Below the pieces are notes generated by a model, which was not told the origin of the DNA, searched no databases, and saw only the letters and a program-made list of their open reading frames with translations. This document shows, piece by piece, positions 52,028 to 59,630 of a stretch of 64,000 bases of DNA. A program made the position numbers and the translations under genes. Within the stretch, counting starts at the first letter, position 1. Each line of letters begins with the position of its first letter. The DNA is taken from NCBI RefSeq assembly GCF_027622855.1, contig NZ_JAPZVR010000006.1:124001-188000 (forward strand), in the 5' to 3' direction. The DNA is from Glycomyces algeriensis (GTDB lineage: Bacteria > Actinomycetota > Actinomycetes > Mycobacteriales > Micromonosporaceae).

Positions 52028-52773
52028 CGGTGCGCGCCGCCTTCCCTGGCGGCCTGGAGGAGCCGTTCGCGCAGGAGCCGGGAGTGGCGGCGGCTGACTG
52101 GCACCTCGCCGGGTTCGGTGACGGCGACGAGGCCGGCCGTGGAGGTCACGCGCAGTTCCGTGACATGGGCGAGGTTGATGAGGAAGGAGCGGTGCGCGCG
52201 CACGAAACCCGCTGCGTCCCATACCTGTTCGAGGTAGGTGAGGGACTGGCGGAGGAGGTGCGAGCCCTGGCTGGAGTGGAGGCGCACGTAGTCGCCGTGG
52301 GCTTCGGCGTAGGCGATGTCGTCACGGCGCACGAACACGGTGCGCCCGGCGAGCTCGACCTGGACGACGGCGAGGTCGTCGGACTTGTCCCCCACCACGG
52401 GTCCGGAGCGGCGGCCGCCGATGCGGGCCACGGCCTCGGCGAGGCGCTCCGGCCGGAAGGGCTTGAGAAGGTAGTCGGCGGCGCCGAGGCCGAAGGCCTC
52501 CACCGCGTGGTTGTCGTAGGCGGTGACGAACACGATCTCGGGCGGGTCCGAGAGGCGCCGGAGGATCCGGGCCACGTCCATGCCGGTGAGGCCGGGCATC
52601 GCGATGTCGAGGAACGCGGCGTCGAACGAGCCGGAGCCGAGGAGGCGCACGGCCTCGTCGCCGCCGGCGGCGGCCACGACCTCGCCGACGGCGGGCAGCT
52701 CGGCGAGCTGCCCGGCCAGTTCGACGCGGGTGGAGGGCTCGTCTTCGACGACGAGCACGCGCAGCAGGCTCAT
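52024..52773 (-). CDS. LytTR response regulator
   Basis: The 249-residue protein has a REC domain (VLVVEDEPSTR at 6-16, phospho-acceptor Asp56 in FLDIAMPG, Thr in VTAYDNHA, Lys in LLKPF) and a C-terminal LytTR DNA-binding domain (VRRDDIAYAEAHGDYVRLH..., HRSFLINLAHV). It works with the histidine kinase at 53129-54214. Its ATG overlaps the stop of the intervening Asn-Ala repeat frame (TGATG), which suggests coupled translation through that frame. The likely target is the symporter operon itself. Confidence 0.93.
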   Translation of the reverse strand: MSLLRVLVVEDEPSTRVELAGQLAELPAVGEVVAAAGGDEAVRLLGSGSFDAAFLDIAMPGLTGMDVARILRRLSDPPEIVFVTAYDNHAVEAFGLGAADYLLKPFRPERLAEAVARIGGRRSGPVVGDKSDDLAVVQVELAGRTVFVRRDDIAYAEAHGDYVRLHSSQGSHLLRQSLTYLEQVWDAAGFVRAHRSFLINLAHVTELRVTSTAGLVAVTEPGEVPVSRRHSRLLRERLLQAAREGGAHR

Positions 52774-53132
52774 CAGCGCCTCCGGTTCAGGAGCAGGGTC
52801 GCAGTGCGGACCGGGCGGGAGGGAAGGGCCGCAATGCGAACGAGGCGGGAGTGATTAGTGCGGTCCCCCGCCCACTGAGCACGAATCGCGTTCGCGTTCG
52901 CGTTCGCGTTCGCGTTCGCGTTCGCGTTCGCGTTCGCGTTCGCGTTCGCGTTCGCGTTCGCGTTCGCGTTCGACGAAATGATGCGGTCGCCCGCCCACTG
53001 AGCGCGAATGCCATTCGCATTCAGGGGGATGTCGGACCCGTGTGGGAGAGTCGTCCTATTTCCCTGGTTGGTCGGAGGTGGATGCGGGTGGGAAGGGGCA
53101 CGCCCTATGGCCGCGTCAAGGAGCCGGGTCAT
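52773..53132 (-). CDS. Asn-Ala repeat open frame linking kinase and regulator genes
   Basis: This 119-codon frame exactly fills the gap between the kinase and the regulator. Its ATG overlaps the kinase stop (ATGA) and its TGA overlaps the regulator ATG (TGATG). The product is MTRLLDAAIGRAPSH..., then about 14 Asn-Ala pairs encoded by a perfect hexanucleotide tract (52886-52972), flanked by two IRAQWAGDR copies and a Pro/Arg-rich tail. It has no recognisable domain, and the composition could be incidental. The exact overlaps on both sides argue that it is translated. Confidence 0.45.
   Translation of the reverse strand: MTRLLDAAIGRAPSHPHPPPTNQGNRTTLPHGSDIPLNANGIRAQWAGDRIISSNANANANANANANANANANANANANANAIRAQWAGDRTNHSRLVRIAALPSRPVRTATLLLNRRR
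52859..53009. repeat. Hexanucleotide tract with duplicated flanks
   Basis: A perfect TTCGCG tract of about 14.5 units (52886-52972) is flanked by two 28-nt copies (52859-52886 and 52982-53009, 26 of 28 identical). A pair of 30-nt degenerate repeats lies at 52798-52856. The 6-nt unit means copy-number changes keep the reading frame. Confidence 0.9.
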
Positions 53133-54214
53133 ACGTGCACCCCTCTCGCATATCGCGGGATCCGCACCGTGGCCTTGGTCCCCTCCCCCGGGGCGGTGTC
53201 GAGCCACAGGCCGTACTCGGGTCCGTAGACCGCGCGCAGCCGTCGGTCCACATTGGCCAGTCCGATGCGGCCCGCGCCCTGGCGGCTGCCGGTGAGGATC
53301 GCCTTCGCCGTCTCCGGTTCCATGCCCGCGCCGTCGTCCTCGACCTCGATGACGCACAGCGCGCCCTCGGAGAACCCGCGCACGGCGATGTGCCCGGTGC
53401 CGGGCTTGGACTCGAAGCCGTGGCGCACGGCGTTCTCCACGATCGGCTGCACCACCAGGAACGGGATGGGCACGGGCAGGACCTCCGGGGCGATGCGGAC
53501 GGTGATGTCGAGGCGGTCGTCGAACCGGGCCCGCTGCAGCTCGAGGTAGGTCTGCACCGCCTGCAGCTCGTCCGCCACGGTGGCGTAGTCGCCGGTGTTC
53601 GCGAACGAGTAGCGCAGGTAGTCCGAGAAGTCGGTGAGCAGTTCGCGGGCCCGCTCGGGGTCGGTGCGGGTGTGGGCGCTGATCGCGGCGAGCGCGTTGT
53701 GCATGAAGTGCGGCGAGATCTGGGCCCGCAGCGTGCGAAGGTCCGCCGCCGCGATCCGCTCGCGGGCCCGGTCCAGGTCCGCGTGGTCGAGCGCGGTCGC
53801 CACGAGGTGCGCGGCCTCGGCGACCTCCGCGTCGCTCACGTCCCCCGCCACGAGCAGGCACCCCGCCAGGTCTCCCGAGACGATCAGCGGCGAGGACCGC
53901 AGCGGCGGCGCCGTGACCGGCTCGAGCACGTCCAGGGTCTCGACGAGCAGGCCCTGGGCCGCGGCCGGGTCGAGGCTCCCGGCGACCGCGATGACCCGCT
54001 CGCAGTCGGCCAGCGCGACCGCGTCGGCCGCGAGGAGCTTGGCGAGGCGGCGGGCCGCGAGCGGCGCGCCCTTGCCGTTCAGGCCGTCCGCGAGGGACTC
54101 GCCGACCTGGCGGGAGAGGCGCAGCGCCGCGAGCGCCCCGGAGCCCAGCGCGCGCCGGCGCGTCGAGGCGAGCCTCGAAGCGCGGAGCGAGGCGGAAAGG
54201 CGACCGGGGATCAC
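53129..54214 (-). CDS. LytS-type sensor histidine kinase (soluble)
   Basis: The 361-residue protein has a GAF-like or helical sensor region (about 1-150) without membrane helices, unlike typical LytS. A His_kinase domain follows (QISPHFMHNAL with His169), then an HATPase domain (QPIVENAVRHG, DDGAGM, GRIGLANVDRRL). It should autophosphorylate and pass phosphate to the LytTR regulator. The start is GTG 54214. It heads the operon that continues through the repeat frame, the regulator, a small membrane protein and the symporter. Cytosolic sensing of a metabolite is therefore likely. Confidence 0.9.
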   Translation of the reverse strand: MIPGRLSASLRASRLASTRRRALGSGALAALRLSRQVGESLADGLNGKGAPLAARRLAKLLAADAVALADCERVIAVAGSLDPAAAQGLLVETLDVLEPVTAPPLRSSPLIVSGDLAGCLLVAGDVSDAEVAEAAHLVATALDHADLDRARERIAAADLRTLRAQISPHFMHNALAAISAHTRTDPERARELLTDFSDYLRYSFANTGDYATVADELQAVQTYLELQRARFDDRLDITVRIAPEVLPVPIPFLVVQPIVENAVRHGFESKPGTGHIAVRGFSEGALCVIEVEDDGAGMEPETAKAILTGSRQGAGRIGLANVDRRLRAVYGPEYGLWLDTAPGEGTKATVRIPRYARGVHV

Positions 54215-54248
54215 CTGTTCACTGTAACGGGGCCCACAGAAAAGTGCG

Positions 54249-54272
54249 GGGAGGGCCGCCCGGCCCTCCCCG
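54249..54272 (-). terminator. Terminator of the actP operon
   Basis: A 10-bp GC-rich stem (54249-54258 with 54263-54272) lies 14 nt after the ActP-like gene ends and upstream of the kinase gene. Confidence 0.65.
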
Positions 54273-54285
54273 CCTCTGGGGCGGC

Positions 54286-55965
54286 TCAGTGCTCCGCGGC
54301 CCGCTCAGAGCCCGCGCCGGTCAGCGCCCTCACCTGGAGGGTCGCGAATCGATCGGGGCGGGACTCGTCGCTCATCAGCGTGCCGACCACGGCGCAGATG
54401 AGACCGAGCGGGATGGAGACCAAGCCAGGGTTCGACATCGGGAACCATGCGATGTCGACCCCTTCGCCGAGCAGCGAGGTTTCGGTTCCGGAGAAGACCG
54501 GAGAGAAGACCACCAGGGCGAGCGAGGCGACCAGGCCGCCGTAGATGCCCCAGAGGGCGCCGCTGGTGTTGAACCGCTTCCAGAACAGGCTCAGGAGCAG
54601 CGTCGGCAGGTTCGCCGAGGCCGCGACCGCGAAGGCCAGGCCCACCAGGAAGGCGACGTTGAGGTTCTGGGCGAAGATCGCCAGGACGATCGCGACGATG
54701 CCGATGCCGATCGAAGCGAGCTTCGCGACGCCGACCTCCTCGCGCTCGGTCGCCTTGCCGTGGCGGATGACGCTGTTGTACAGGTCGTGCGCCAGCGAGG
54801 ACGACGAGGCGATCACCAGGCCCGAGACCGTGGAGAGGATCGCCGCGAAGGCCGCGGAGGCGATGACCGCGAGCATGACCGCGCCGAGCGTGGACCCGCC
54901 GACTTCGCCGCCGACCACTTCGGCCAGCTGCGGTGCGGCGGTGTTCCCGGCCGGGTTCTGAGCGGTGATCGCCTCGACCCCGACGATCGCGGCCGCGCCG
55001 AAGCCCAGCACGAGCGTCATCAGGTAGAAGGCGCCGATCAGGCCGATGCCCCAGTTGATGGAGCGGCGGGCGACCCGGGCGTCCGGGACCGTGTAGAAGC
55101 GGATGAGGACGTGCGGGAGGCCCGCGGTGCCGAGGACCAGCGCGAGCCCGAGGCTCACCAGGTCGAGCTTGTTCCACATGGTCTGGACCGCGTCGCCCGG
55201 CACCTCGACCCCGTAGCGCAGCCCCGGTTCGAGGAAGGCCGCGCCCTGGCCCGAGGCGGTGGCGGCGTCGCCGAGCAGGTCGGAGACGTTGAAGCCGTAC
55301 TGGCCGAGGACCATGAGCGTCAGGACGGCCGCGCCGCCGACCAGGACCATCGCCTGGAAGATCTGGACCCAGGTGTTGCCCTTCATGCCGCCGAGGGCGA
55401 CGTAGAGGGTCATGATCAGCCCGACCAGGACGATGCCGGCGATCTTGGCGGTCTCGGCGTCCATGCCGAGGTAGGTCTCGCCTTCCTTGATGCCGAGGAG
55501 CAGCGCGATGAGCGCGCCCGCGCCGACCATCTGGGCGAGCAGGTAGAAGATCGAGACGCTGAGGGTCGAGACGGCGGCGGCGGTGCGGACCGGGCGCTGG
55601 CGCATCCGGAACGACAGCACGTCGGCCATGGTGAACCGGCCGGTGTTGCGGAGCATCTCGGCGACCAGCAGGAGCGCCACCAGCCAGGCGACGAGGAAGC
55701 CGATCGAGTAGAGGAACCCGTCGTAGCCGAACAGGGCGATCGTCCCGGCGATGCCGAGGAAGGAGGCGGCCGACATGTAGTCGGAGGCGATCGCGAAGCC
55801 GTTCTGCCACGCCGAGAAGCTGCGTCCGCCGGAGTGGAAGTCGGTGGCGGTGCGGGTGTAGCGGTGGCCCCAGATGGAGATCACGATGGTGACGGCCACC
55901 GTGAGCAGGAACAGGACCATGGTCAGGGTGCGGCCGGTGCCTTCGGCCTGGGCGAGGAGGTCCAT
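54286..55965 (-). CDS. actP: Cation/acetate symporter ActP-like
   Basis: The 559-residue protein has about thirteen membrane helices. It carries the SSS motifs of ActP: DFHSGGRSFSAWQNGFAIASDYMSAASFLGIAGTIAL in pieces, the GLPHVLIRFYTVPDARVARRS loop and AAFAAILSTVSGLVIASSSSLAHDLY. It takes up acetate or similar short acids with Na+. Its ATG overlaps the stop of the DUF485 gene (TGATG). The pair resembles the yjcH-actP unit of E. coli. Confidence 0.92.
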   Translation of the reverse strand: MDLLAQAEGTGRTLTMVLFLLTVAVTIVISIWGHRYTRTATDFHSGGRSFSAWQNGFAIASDYMSAASFLGIAGTIALFGYDGFLYSIGFLVAWLVALLLVAEMLRNTGRFTMADVLSFRMRQRPVRTAAAVSTLSVSIFYLLAQMVGAGALIALLLGIKEGETYLGMDAETAKIAGIVLVGLIMTLYVALGGMKGNTWVQIFQAMVLVGGAAVLTLMVLGQYGFNVSDLLGDAATASGQGAAFLEPGLRYGVEVPGDAVQTMWNKLDLVSLGLALVLGTAGLPHVLIRFYTVPDARVARRSINWGIGLIGAFYLMTLVLGFGAAAIVGVEAITAQNPAGNTAAPQLAEVVGGEVGGSTLGAVMLAVIASAAFAAILSTVSGLVIASSSSLAHDLYNSVIRHGKATEREEVGVAKLASIGIGIVAIVLAIFAQNLNVAFLVGLAFAVAASANLPTLLLSLFWKRFNTSGALWGIYGGLVASLALVVFSPVFSGTETSLLGEGVDIAWFPMSNPGLVSIPLGLICAVVGTLMSDESRPDRFATLQVRALTGAGSERAAEH

Positions 55966-56321
55966 CAGCGGTCCTCTCCGTAATGGATGGCGTCGTGGAG
56001 TTCGATCGCCTTCGGGTCGTAATTGCGGGCGGCGTAACGCGAATAGCCCCAGGCGATCCCGAACGTGGAGAGGAACTGGCCGAGGCCCAGGACCAGCGCG
56101 ACGTTCACGTTGCCGAAGAGGACGGTGCCCATGAAGTCGCGGGCGTACGCGGAGAGGAGCACATAGAGCAGGTACCAGGCGAGGAACGCGACCGTCGCGG
56201 GCACGATGAAGCGGAAGAGGCGGCGCTTGAGGTCGAGGAACCGGGGGTCGTCGTGCATCGCGGCGAGCTGCTCCTCGGTGACCTCGGGCGGGGGGCCGTC
56301 GCGGGTGGGGGTCGTAGCCAT
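55965..56321 (-). CDS. DUF485 membrane protein (YjcH-like)
   Basis: The 118-residue protein has two membrane helices (about 38-60 and 70-95) with the conserved HDDPRFLDLKRRLFRFIVPATVAFLAWYLLYVLLSAYA and SRYAARNYDP segments of DUF485. It is nearly always encoded next to ActP-like symporters, as here, and is thought to be a subunit or stabiliser. It starts the two-gene operon. The spacer upstream (56322-56624) holds an 11-bp-phased triple repeat. Confidence 0.9.
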   Translation of the reverse strand: MATTPTRDGPPPEVTEEQLAAMHDDPRFLDLKRRLFRFIVPATVAFLAWYLLYVLLSAYARDFMGTVLFGNVNVALVLGLGQFLSTFGIAWGYSRYAARNYDPKAIELHDAIHYGEDR

Positions 56322-56624
56322 CGGGCCGTTCCTCCTTGAAGGGCTTGATGCTGGGCTTGTCCCAGTCCTCCCGGGCCGGCGTTGCTGGCGCGAGTCGGTC
56401 CGGTGACGGGTTTACATGCAACCTAAGAGGCCGGAGCGGCCGAGTGAAGCATTGGTGTGACGCGTGTCGCTAGGGGGTCGGCTTCCTGCGTTGAGGGCGC
56501 CGACGAACGGTCGGCGAACGGTCCGCGAACGGTCGCGCCGGGTTTCTCGCACGCGAACGATGAATTGCGCGTTGGGATCTCGTCTGCACTGGTGAAGGCA
56601 ATGGGACACCGAAAGGACCGCACG
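56322..56624. promoter_or_regulatory. Divergent spacer with three CGAACGGTC repeats
   Basis: CGAACGGTC occurs at 56504-56512, 56515-56523 and 56526-56534, each 11 nt apart, one helical turn. They lie 90 nt before the VOC gene and 180 nt before the DUF485/actP start. This looks like a binding site for a helical-phase regulator; the LytTR protein of the next operon is a candidate but not proven. No gene was seen in this spacer. Confidence 0.45.
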
Positions 56625-57041
56625 ATGGCGAGCAAGATGATCTTCCTGAACCTGCCCGTGAGCGACCTGGACGCCGCGAAGGCGTTCTACGAGGCGCTGG
56701 GCTGGAGCATCAACCCCGACTTCACCGATGAGAACGCGGCCTGCGTCGTCGTCGACGACAACATCTGCCTGATGCTGCTGACCAAGGCGTTCTACGCGAC
56801 GTTCGCCGAGCGCCCGATCGCCGACACCGCCGCGTACTCGGCGGCGGCGTACGCGGTGGCGCTGCCGAGCCGCGAGGCCGTCGACGAGCTCACCGACGCC
56901 GCGCTCAAGGCCGGCGGCACCGAGGAGAACTCCAAGCAGGACCGCCGCGCCCAGGAGGCCGAGGTCGGCATGTACGGCCGCACCTTCCTCGACCTCGACG
57001 GCCACCAGTGGGAGCCGTTCTACATGCCCTACCCGCAGTAG
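56625..57041 (+). CDS. VOC family protein (glyoxalase/bleomycin resistance fold)
   Basis: The 138-residue protein has the paired beta-alpha-beta-beta-beta modules of the VOC superfamily: MIFLNLPVSDLDAAKAFYEALGWSINPDF, CVVVDDNICLMLLT and EVGMYGRTFLDLDGHQWEPFYM with a conserved late Glu. It may bind a metal and a small toxic metabolite. ATG 56625 has GAAAGGA upstream. It stands alone, divergent from the actP operon. Confidence 0.85.
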   Translation: MASKMIFLNLPVSDLDAAKAFYEALGWSINPDFTDENAACVVVDDNICLMLLTKAFYATFAERPIADTAAYSAAAYAVALPSREAVDELTDAALKAGGTEENSKQDRRAQEAEVGMYGRTFLDLDGHQWEPFYMPYPQ

Positions 57042-57171
57042 CCGGGTCTCCGGGAGGGCCGCTTCCCGGCGGACCGGGCGGGACTGGAACCGCTCGGTCC
57101 ACCGGAGTTCGGGGGTCATGTCCGGCCTTCCTTGCCGTGGTTGCTGAGTTCGGTTGCGCGGGTCGCGGGGG

Positions 57172-58713
57172 TCAGTCCTTCGAGAGGTCGTGGTCCCGCA
57201 TGAAGGCGAAGGTCGAGATGGCGCCGACGATCGCGAGCACCGCCAGCAGGATCAGCGTCACGTGCATGGCTGAGGTGAGGGCGGCCGAGGTCGCCTGCAT
57301 CGCGACCTCCCGCTGGTCCTCGGGGACGGCGTCCAGGGACTGCGCCAGCCGGCCCTGCACGGCGTCGCCCGCGAGCAGGGTGGGGTCGTCGAGGACGGGC
57401 GCGCGGTCCCGGAGGTCGTTCAGGGTCAGGCTCGACAGCAGTGCGGCGGCGCCGGCGATCGCGATCGTCTCGCCGGTGATCCGCATCGTGTTGAACATCC
57501 CCGAGGCCATGCCCGCCCGTTCCACGGGGACGGAGCCGACCGCGGCGTTGTCCATGACGCCGAAGGCGCTGCCGACCCCGATGCCGAACAGGGCCAGCGG
57601 CCCGATCAGCTCGGCCAGCGAGCCGCCCGGCTGCAGGGTGGTCAGCCACAGGGAGCCCGCCGCGATGAGGCTGGAGCTCGCGGCCAGCATGACCCGCAGC
57701 GGGATCCGGGCCGCCAGGCGGCCGGCGACGAGCGGGAGCGAGAGCACCGGCAGCGTGAGCGGCAGGAGCAGGGCGCCCGAGGCGAGGGCGCTGTGCCCGC
57801 TCACTCCTTGGAAGTACGGGGGCAGGTAGACCAGCAGCACCACGAACCCGAAGGTGACCGTGAACGGCTGGCACATGACCACGATGAACGAGGGCTTGGC
57901 GAGCAGCGACAGGTCGAACACCGGTCGGGCCTGCCGCAGTTCGACCACCACGAACGCCAGCAGCAGCAGCACTGAGCCGGCCGCCGCCGAGAGGGTGCCG
58001 GTGCTCGTCCAGCCGTTCACCGGCCCTTCCACGAAGACCAGCGTCAGCAGCGCGAGGCTGCCGCTGAAGGTGGCCAGTCCGGCCCAGTCGACGCTCGTCG
58101 CGTCCGGGTCGCGGGACTCCGGAAGGTGCCGGGCGAGGAAGAGCAGCACGAACAGCGCGATGGCGACGTTCAACAGGAACACCAGCCGCCAGCTGCCGAG
58201 GTTGACGAGCATGCCCGCGGTGAGCGGGCCCAACGCGAGGCCGCAGCCGAAGGACGCGCCCAGCACGCCGAAGGCCTTGGCGCGGGCGGCCCCGGTGAAG
58301 GATGCCGCCAGCACCGCCGCGCCGCTGGTGAGCACCCCGGCGGCACCGATCCCCTGCAGCGCCCTGGCGATGTCGACCAGGATCATGTTCTGCGCGACGG
58401 CGCAGAGGGCGGACATGGCTGCGAACAGCCAGAGGCCCGAGATCATCACCCGGCGGCGCCCGTGCCTGTCGGCCAGGGCGCCGGCCGCGAGCAGGCAGGC
58501 GGCGAACGTGACGCCGTAGGCGTTCTGCACCCACTGCGTCTCGGCGATCCCGGCCCTGAGGTCGACGGCCATATCGGTCAGCGCGACCGCGGGTCCGGTC
58601 ACGGCGAGCGGCAGGGTCAGGCTGGACAGCGCCACGGCCAGAATGGCGAGTGGGCTTGCGGTGCGGTTCACCGCCTTGGGCGCAGTGCCTTGCTGGTCAA
58701 TCACAGAAGTCAT
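57172..58713 (-). CDS. MFS exporter, DHA2 (EmrB/QacA) type
   Basis: The 513-residue protein has about fourteen membrane helices. The DHA2 motif-A loop is LADRHGRRRVMISG, the motif-C region is GASFGCGLALGPLTAGMLV, and TQWVQNAYGVTFAACLL lies in helix 2. It probably exports a hydrophobic drug or metabolite with protons. Upstream are the palindrome ATAAGAGATCTTAT (58761-58774) and an AT-rich spacer; the MarR gene (59106-59570) and monooxygenase gene (59631-61196) follow the same strand direction upstream. Together they look like a detoxification set. Confidence 0.9.
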   Translation of the reverse strand: MTSVIDQQGTAPKAVNRTASPLAILAVALSSLTLPLAVTGPAVALTDMAVDLRAGIAETQWVQNAYGVTFAACLLAAGALADRHGRRRVMISGLWLFAAMSALCAVAQNMILVDIARALQGIGAAGVLTSGAAVLAASFTGAARAKAFGVLGASFGCGLALGPLTAGMLVNLGSWRLVFLLNVAIALFVLLFLARHLPESRDPDATSVDWAGLATFSGSLALLTLVFVEGPVNGWTSTGTLSAAAGSVLLLLAFVVVELRQARPVFDLSLLAKPSFIVVMCQPFTVTFGFVVLLVYLPPYFQGVSGHSALASGALLLPLTLPVLSLPLVAGRLAARIPLRVMLAASSSLIAAGSLWLTTLQPGGSLAELIGPLALFGIGVGSAFGVMDNAAVGSVPVERAGMASGMFNTMRITGETIAIAGAAALLSSLTLNDLRDRAPVLDDPTLLAGDAVQGRLAQSLDAVPEDQREVAMQATSAALTSAMHVTLILLAVLAIVGAISTFAFMRDHDLSKD

Positions 58714-59105
58714 GGGAATGGCGCCTCTCGAATTCGCTGTGTATCAGAGATCGATTTACCATAAGAGATCTTATGCTTGAGATATTATGAGGCGCAGAAT
58801 TTCCGGTCAAGAATACGTGATCCGAATCACATGTTATTTTGCAACGGTATTAATAGCGGTTAACAAAGGCGCAACTGAAAGCCGTCGCCCGAAACAAATC
58901 GATTCCAAGCCGAGAAGAGAAAAAGGGGTCGCTTGCAATGCGGCCGGCCTTATTCTCGGCCTTGCCGCGTCAGCATTTTCCACAGGCGCACGACATCCAC
59001 GGCGAGCGCGATCATCGCCGGGCCGTCAGGACGGCACCGGCGTGCAACCTCGAGTGATGGACGGCCGCCCTTCTCCTGACTCTCCAGTCCGCGAAGGGCG
59101 ACCGG
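58714..59105. other. AT-rich 392-nt spacer upstream of the MFS gene
   Basis: About half of this region (58740-58930) is far less GC-rich than the rest of the window. It contains no convincing gene, but it does hold the MarR-like palindrome near 58761. It may be a leftover of a horizontally acquired segment. I see no insertion-sequence ends. Confidence 0.4.
58761..58774. promoter_or_regulatory. Candidate MarR operator before the MFS gene
   Basis: ATAAGAGATCTTAT has 6-bp arms (ATAAGA/TCTTAT) and a 2-bp centre. It shares TAAGA-N-ATC with the element upstream of the monooxygenase gene. Confidence 0.5.
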
Positions 59106-59570
59106 TCAGCCGCGCATCCGCGTCCGCTGCTCGGCGGTGATCTCGGTCAGCGTCGCCGTGCACCGGCCGAGCAGGTCGAGCAGCAGTCGCGACTCCTCTT
59201 CCGAGAACGCGGCACCGAGCCGGAGTTCGACCTCGCAGGCCGCTCGGTCGGCGTCGTTGAGCAGTTCCCGGGCCTTGCGCGTCAGACGGACTTCATGGAC
59301 GTGGCTGTGGACGGGGTGCGGTTCCCGTTTGACGAGTTCGCGCGATTCCAAGGTGCGGAGGACCGACGACATGGTCTGCGGCGTCACCAGGCACCGCCTG
59401 GCCAGTTCCGCCCCGGAAAGACCCGGTTCCTGCGCGACCACGAGTAGCAATGTGTACTGCGGGACATTGAGGTCGAAAGGCCTGAGCGCCGCCGTCTTCG
59501 CGGCCATGAGTTCCTGTTCGGCCCTTTTCAGATGGTTGCCGATTCGCTGGTCGATCGCAAGGAGAGTCAT
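59106..59570 (-). CDS. MarR family regulator
   Basis: The 154-residue protein has a winged helix: PQYTLLLVVAQEPGLSGAELARRCLVTPQTMSSVLRTLESRELVKREPHPVHSHVHEVRLTRKAREL, in pieces. It is flanked by dimerisation helices. I start at ATG 59570 (MTLLAIDQ), with an AAGGAGAG-like sequence just upstream; a longer frame from 59630 lacks a ribosome site. Neighbours are an FAD monooxygenase gene upstream and an MFS gene downstream, a standard resistance layout. It likely represses both through the palindromes near 58761 and 61214. Confidence 0.85.
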   Translation of the reverse strand: MTLLAIDQRIGNHLKRAEQELMAAKTAALRPFDLNVPQYTLLLVVAQEPGLSGAELARRCLVTPQTMSSVLRTLESRELVKREPHPVHSHVHEVRLTRKARELLNDADRAACEVELRLGAAFSEEESRLLLDLLGRCTATLTEITAEQRTRMRG

Positions 59571-59630
59571 GTGCCCGATGTTATCCGAACGCTCGGCGAC
59601 CGGATGGGCGCCGCCATATGGGTCGTTCAC

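Noticed and set aside
52859-53009. Possible CRISPR array at the hexanucleotide tract
   Set aside because: The units are 6 nt with no spacers, and no cas genes are in the window.
58787-59140. 117-codon plus-strand frame in the AT-rich spacer
   Set aside because: Mixed composition, no motif or ribosome site and overlap with the MarR gene; likely chance.
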